Part shown: piece after piece, positions 1-5,155 of the stretch | How the letters are laid out: every line of letters begins with the position of its first letter | Position numbering within the stretch: the stretch's first letter is position 1 | From: Ignavibacteriales bacterium | GTDB lineage: Bacteria; Bacteroidota; Ignavibacteria; UBA10030 | Direction of reading: 5' to 3' | Length of the DNA: 5,155 nucleotides | NCBI GenBank assembly: GCA_016207365.1 | Contig: JACQPU010000317.1 | Coordinates: forward strand, 1 to 5,155 | The notes under the pieces: model-generated | What the model was told of the DNA's origin: nothing | What the model saw: the letters and a program-made list of their open reading frames with translations, nothing else | Database searches by the model: none | Made by a program: the position numbers and the translations under genes

Positions 1-2800
<2,800 letters not shown>

Positions 2801-2805
2801 GCGTA

Positions 2806-2809
2806 CCCT
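2806..2809 (-). promoter_or_regulatory. actB ribosome binding site overlapping the actA stop codon
   Basis: AGGG (2809-2806) lies 5 bases before the actB ATG, and its A and first G are part of the actA TAG stop (2810-2808). Ribosomes ending actA would therefore sit on the actB site, so translational coupling of the two subunits is likely. Confidence 0.5.
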
Positions 2810-3458
2810 AGCGGTGGCAAATGGAACAATCGGAAAGCTGATTCACAGCAATTCCGTACTTCTTAACCAGCTCTTTTCCAGCGTGCTCACCCTCCGGTGT
2901 CCAGTTCATGGTGAGAACCTCCTCGCGTGGACGGATGAATTTTTCGGGCTGGCGGTGACAGTCGAGACACCATGACATAAAAAGCGTGTTCACGCGCCAC
3001 GTGAGGGGCATTTTGTCCACAGGCCCGTGGCATGTCTCGCATCCGATTCCTTTGTTAACGTGGATGCTGTGATTGAAGTACGTGAACTTCGGAAGGTCGT
3101 GGACGCGGATCCACGTAAGCGGTTTCCCTGTCGCTGCGCTCGTGCGAACGGCGGCAAGCATGGGACTCGTGTTCCAGATCTGGGAATGGCACGTCATGCA
3201 GGTATAGGTGGGCGGAATACCGGCAAAGGAGGATTCAGTTACGGACACGTGACAGTACTCGCAACTGATTCCAAGTCCGCTGACGTGATGTTCGTGACTG
3301 AAGGGAATCGGTTGCTCCTTGGGCACTCCGACACCGGTTGTGTAGCCGGCGCGATAAATCCCCGATCCCACCCAAACAAGAAGACCGATGACCAGCAAAA
3401 ATGCCACAATGCTGGCCCGCGAAACCACCTTCATGCTTGGACGGAATATCTGACCCAA
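2808..3458 (-). CDS. actA: ActA, membrane-anchored pentahaem cytochrome c of alternative complex III
   Basis: This 216-residue protein has five CxxCH c-type haem motifs: CEYCH (66-70), CMTCH (87-91), CETCH (140-144), CLDCH (164-168) and CSICH (211-215). The last sits at the extreme C-terminus. One hydrophobic helix (about 14-35) serves as an uncleaved anchor and leaves the haem domain outside the membrane. Histidines at 55-58 (HEHH), 130 and 133 are candidate distal haem ligands. Haem number, anchor and the adjacent actB identify it as ActA, which passes electrons between the ActB Fe-S chain and the outgoing acceptor. The TTG start at 3458 is preferred over Met9 (ATG at 3434) because an AAGG sits 8 bases upstream of it, no ribosome site precedes Met9, and MGQIF resembles family N-termini as I remember them. 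It is first in its operon, behind a strong-looking promoter and a leader of about 118 bases. Confidence 0.95.
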   Translation of the reverse strand: MGQIFRPSMKVVSRASIVAFLLVIGLLVWVGSGIYRAGYTTGVGVPKEQPIPFSHEHHVSGLGISCEYCHVSVTESSFAGIPPTYTCMTCHSQIWNTSPMLAAVRTSAATGKPLTWIRVHDLPKFTYFNHSIHVNKGIGCETCHGPVDKMPLTWRVNTLFMSWCLDCHRQPEKFIRPREEVLTMNWTPEGEHAGKELVKKYGIAVNQLSDCSICHR

Positions 3459-3460
3459 GT

Positions 3461-3470
3461 GCCTTGCCTT
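3461..3470 (-). promoter_or_regulatory. Ribosome binding site that decides the actA TTG start
   Basis: The minus strand reads AAGGCAAGGC just before the TTG at 3458. The first AAGG (3470-3467) is 8 bases from the start codon, the usual distance. The repeated AAGG (3465-3462) is only 3 bases away. No comparable motif precedes the in-frame ATG at 3434, which supports the TTG start. Confidence 0.55.
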
Positions 3471-3479
3471 GCTATGACA

Positions 3480-3500
3480 TGAATCCCCGGAAGGGGTTCA
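3480..3500 (-). promoter_or_regulatory. Small GC-rich hairpin in the actA leader
   Basis: On the minus strand TGAACCCC (3500-3493) pairs with GGGGATTCA (3488-3480), with one bulged base and a 4-base loop (TTCC). The stem has eight pairs. It ends about 10 bases before the AAGG ribosome site and 21 bases before the TTG start. It is not followed by a T run, so it is not an intrinsic terminator. It could affect message stability or ribosome access, but this is inferred from the stem alone. Confidence 0.35.
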
Positions 3501-3582
3501 GGGATTGACCGGAAGAAAGCCGCGGAAGGGTCGCGGCGTATCAATTAGTAAGATTGGGAAAGCCGACGTAAGAATGATTCCT

Positions 3583-3611
3583 ATTAAACAAAAAAATTGC
3601 AGTCAAGTCAA
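3583..3611 (-). promoter_or_regulatory. Predicted actAB promoter
   Basis: On the minus strand a TTGACT -35 box (3611-3606) is followed by a 17-base spacer and a TTTAAT -10 box (3588-3583), each one mismatch from the sigma70 consensus. The spacer carries a T7 run. Transcription should begin near 3576, giving a leader of about 118 bases before the actA TTG. A second TTGACT overlaps at 3606-3601 because AGTCA is repeated in tandem, but it would leave only 12 bases to the -10, so the outer copy is the likely one. Confidence 0.6.
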
Positions 3612-3614
3612 GAT

Positions 3615-3640
3615 GATAACGATTGCTGTTATCTTATAAC
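3615..3640. promoter_or_regulatory. Dyad cluster between the divergent -35 boxes, candidate shared operator
   Basis: Three related half-sites alternate in direction: GATAAC (3615-3620), GTTATC (3628-3633) and ATAAC (3636-3640). The first two form a perfect 6-bp inverted repeat with a 7-base gap. The second and third form a 5-bp inverted repeat (GTTAT/ATAAC) with a 3-base gap. The whole cluster fits between the -35 of the actA promoter (ending at 3611) and that of the isomerase promoter (starting at 3644). That is a typical place for a regulator acting on both promoters. The protein that binds is unknown and not encoded here. Confidence 0.45.
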
Positions 3641-3643
3641 TTC

Positions 3644-3672
3644 TTGACACACCTTGGCTAAACAACTATATT
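3644..3672 (+). promoter_or_regulatory. Predicted isomerase/URO-D operon promoter
   Basis: A perfect TTGACA -35 box (3644-3649) is followed by 17 bases and TATATT (3667-3672), one mismatch from the -10 consensus. Transcription should begin near 3679, about 118 bases before the isomerase ATG. The -10 region reads TATATTTC, which also nearly fits the Bacteroidota-type TAnnTTTG, so sigma usage does not settle the phylum. Confidence 0.65.
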
Positions 3673-3681
3673 TCTCACGGA

Positions 3682-3717
3682 TGGTACCTCCCGGAAACGA
3701 CCTGTCCGGTATAACCA
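3682..3717 (+). promoter_or_regulatory. Imperfect hairpin in the isomerase leader
   Basis: Within the predicted 5' leader, CCGGA (3691-3695) pairs with TCCGG (3705-3709) across a 9-base loop. An outer TGGT (3682-3685) can pair with ACCA (3714-3717) across an internal loop. The stem is short and there is no following T run. I recognise no known leader element, so this may be chance. Confidence 0.2.
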
Positions 3718-3796
3718 CCGATTGACATTCTTTCATTATTGACTTGCGTCCGCTCGTTTTTCCCAGTCTCCTCGGGTCTTTCCCAAAGCGACAAAA

Positions 3797-4729
3797 ATGA
3801 AACTTGGTTTTCTCACATCATGCCTTCCTGATGTCAGCTTTGGAGAGCTTTTGCGATGGACGCGAGGCACGAGATTTGCTGCTGTGGAAGTGGCTGCCTG
3901 GCCGAAGACTTCCGACCGGAAGTACAAAGGACAGCATCTAAACGTTGATTCTTTCAACACTTCGGACGCGCATCGGGTGAAAGACCTCCTTGGGGAGATG
4001 GGGGTCTCGATATCTGCCCTGGCGTACTACGACAATATCCTGGATTCTCAGTCGGCCGCGCGCAACGGCGTCAGGGCTCACCTGAAGAAAGTCATCGATG
4101 CGGCGTCGTTGCTGAACGTTCAACTCGTCGGCACGTTTGTTGGCGCGAACCCCCTTCTGACGCCTGCCGAAACGTTTCGGGAGATCGTAAAGGAGTTCGA
4201 AGGGATTCTCAGCTATGCGATAGAGCGGGGGGTGAAGATCATGATTGAAAACTGCCCGATGAATGGTTGGCAAAGGCCCAATACCCCCGGAAATCTGGCT
4301 TATTCTCCAGAACTCTGGGAAGCGCTTTTCAATGAACTTCAATCCCGAGATTTCGGCCTCAATTTTGATCCCTCTCACTTGTATTGGCTCGGCATCGATT
4401 ATGAGAAGGCGGCCCGGGAGTTTGGGGAGAGGATTTTTCATGTCCACGCGAAAGACTGCGAGTTGCTGCCAGAAGGGCTTTATCGGTACGGGATCTATGG
4501 CCCGCAACTGACATCCGATGCCCGGGATCCGGGTTGGTGGAGATATCGGTTACCGGGAAACGGAAGTCTGGACTGGAGGCGATTCATTGGTGTGCTGCGT
4601 GAGGTGGGATATGATGGTGTACTCTCCCTTGAGTTGGAAGATCCTGATTGGGAGGGATCCGAAGAAAAGACGAAGGCTGCTCTTGTGCAAGGAGCGGAGT
4701 TTTTGTCTGGGCTAATCAAGGCAAGCTGA
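3797..4729 (+). CDS. Sugar phosphate isomerase/epimerase family protein (xylose isomerase-like TIM barrel)
   Basis: The product has 310 residues, a normal length for the AP-endonuclease-2/xylose-isomerase-like TIM-barrel family (PF01261, COG1082). The N-terminus MKLGFLTSCLPD is a typical first beta strand. Likely divalent-metal and catalytic residues are in place: Glu151 (MIENCP), Asp191 and His194 (NFDPSHL), His217 (FHVHAKD) and Glu279 or Glu281 (LSLELED). RLPGNGSLDW (251-260) is the conserved loop before the last barrel strands. There is no signal peptide, so it should be cytoplasmic. Members isomerise, epimerise or dehydrate sugars, keto-sugars and inositol derivatives; the substrate here cannot be told from sequence. 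The ATG is the only plausible start, since an in-frame TGA lies at 3740-3742 with no other start codon between. The ribosome site is weak (an A-rich CAAAGCGACAAAA leader). It leads an operon with the URO-D-like gene 34 bases downstream. Confidence 0.9.
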   Translation: MKLGFLTSCLPDVSFGELLRWTRGTRFAAVEVAAWPKTSDRKYKGQHLNVDSFNTSDAHRVKDLLGEMGVSISALAYYDNILDSQSAARNGVRAHLKKVIDAASLLNVQLVGTFVGANPLLTPAETFREIVKEFEGILSYAIERGVKIMIENCPMNGWQRPNTPGNLAYSPELWEALFNELQSRDFGLNFDPSHLYWLGIDYEKAAREFGERIFHVHAKDCELLPEGLYRYGIYGPQLTSDARDPGWWRYRLPGNGSLDWRRFIGVLREVGYDGVLSLELEDPDWEGSEEKTKAALVQGAEFLSGLIKAS

Positions 4730-4767
4730 TGGTCGAAAACGCTTCGAAGATGAAAAGAAAATTATGA
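4729..4767 (+). other. 12-codon micro-frame bridging isomerase and URO-D genes
   Basis: The isomerase stop shares its last A with an ATG (TGATG, 4727-4731). That frame encodes MVENASKMKRKL and ends at a TGA (4765-4767) that overlaps the URO-D start as ATGA (4764-4767). The arrangement would let ribosomes hand over from one gene to the next. The peptide resembles nothing I know and has no strong ribosome site, so it may not be translated. Confidence 0.2.
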
Positions 4768-5155
4768 CCTCGAGAGAACGATTGCTGACAGCTTTTCACC
4801 GGAAGGAGGCAGACCGCGTACCTGTCTGTCCGGATATCTCCGTTATGGTCCCGGCGAAGCGCACGGGAAGGCCTTTCCATGAGCTTTTTCTGGATGGGCG
4901 TGAGCACACGGGTTGGACATCGGAGACCTACACGAATGCCTACGTTGACGCCGTGAAGTATTTTGGCATTGACGGGTGGTATGTGTACGGAGGGCTCAAA
5001 GAGATCCGTCCTCCGGGCGCTCCCGAATTCGTCGAATCCATAGGAACGGTGTACGACGGGAAGCTTGTCAAACGCGTATGCCAAACATCCCTTGGCGATC
5101 TCATAGAGCAGGAAATGTTCTTCGCCGATGAGCCGCCGTGGAGGGAAGAAAAGCC
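4764..5155 (+). CDS. Uroporphyrinogen decarboxylase superfamily protein (COG0407-like), 5' part only
   Basis: An open frame of 130 codons runs from ATG at 4764 to the right edge, about one third of a usual 340-400 residue family member. The N-terminus MTSRERLLTAFHRKEADRVPV is the hallmark opening of URO-D superfamily proteins that are not HemE. True HemE carries an arginine-rich substrate motif ending in RQAGRY near its start, which is absent here. The family includes corrinoid-dependent methyltransferases (MtaA/MtbA/CmuA type) and many uncharacterised members. A methyl-transfer or demethylation role is therefore possible but unproven, and the zinc-ligand region would lie outside the window. 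FGIDGWYVYGGL (about residues 68-79) fits a barrel strand. It follows the isomerase by 34 bases in the same direction, so co-transcription is likely. The Shine-Dalgarno is weak (AAAAGAAAA). The start is chosen by family similarity. Confidence 0.85.
   Translation, partial: MTSRERLLTAFHRKEADRVPVCPDISVMVPAKRTGRPFHELFLDGREHTGWTSETYTNAYVDAVKYFGIDGWYVYGGLKEIRPPGAPEFVESIGTVYDGKLVKRVCQTSLGDLIEQEMFFADEPPWREEK

Larger units (their letters stand above)
3459..3796. other. Divergent intergenic control region, no gene
   Basis: These 338 bases separate the ACIII operon from the isomerase operon. I see no coding frame of its own. The middle (about 3541-3680) is clearly richer in A+T than the flanking genes, with an A7 run at 3590-3596. 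It contains one sigma70-like promoter for each direction, a dyad-symmetric cluster between them and small hairpins in both leaders. The outer parts are untranslated leaders, each about 118 bases if transcription begins about 7 bases after the -10 boxes. No riboswitch or tRNA was recognised. Confidence 0.8.

Noticed and set aside
3027..3482. Plus-strand open frame of 151 codons
   Set aside because: It is antisense to actA, whose five CxxCH motifs define the true frame.
3590..3633. Intrinsic terminator made of the GATAAC/GTTATC stem and the T7 run on the minus strand
   Set aside because: The stem ends at 3615 and the T run starts at 3596, too far for an intrinsic terminator. The T run falls inside the spacer of the predicted actA promoter, and no gene ends there.
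3722..3750. Second TTGACA (3722-3727) as an alternative isomerase promoter
   Set aside because: At 17 bases downstream the sequence is TGCGTC, which is not a -10 box.
3938..4507. Minus-strand open frame of 189 codons
   Set aside because: It is antisense to the isomerase, whose metal-ligand motifs show that the plus strand is the coding one.

Overview
This is a bacterial chromosomal segment with two divergent transcription units. The minus-strand unit (bases 3458 to 1, running off the left edge) carries actA and actB, the first two subunits of an alternative complex III (ACIII, quinol:electron-acceptor oxidoreductase). The plus-strand unit (from 3797, running off the right edge) carries a TIM-barrel sugar phosphate isomerase/epimerase family protein and the start of a uroporphyrinogen decarboxylase (URO-D) superfamily protein.

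ACIII is known from Bacteroidota/Rhodothermota, Ignavibacteriota, Acidobacteriota, Planctomycetota, Gemmatimonadota, Myxococcota and relatives. The window therefore suggests a respiring bacterium from one of these groups, but I cannot name the phylum. The pairing of an uncharacterised sugar isomerase-like gene with a COG0407-type URO-D-like gene is, from my general knowledge, also common in heterotrophs of these groups.

Layout: 1-2800 (-) is actB, missing only its 3' end. 2808-3458 (-) is actA, a membrane-anchored pentahaem cytochrome c with a TTG start. 3459-3796 is an AT-rich intergenic region with no gene. It holds two divergent sigma70-like promoters whose -35 boxes face each other 32 bp apart, with a GATAAC/GTTATC dyad cluster between them. 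3797-4729 (+) is the isomerase, and 4764-5155 (+) is the 5' part of the URO-D-like gene.

How they work together: in characterised ACIII, quinol is oxidised by the membrane subunits, and electrons pass through the Fe-S clusters of ActB and the haems of ActA/ActE towards a terminal oxidase. The rest of the complex (ActC onwards) is expected beyond the left edge. The isomerase and URO-D-like genes look like a small catabolic or C1-related operon of unknown substrate. Their only visible link to ACIII is the shared promoter region. I see no mobile element, CRISPR array, RNA gene or clearly new multi-gene system. The most unusual structure is the dyad placed between the two divergent promoters.
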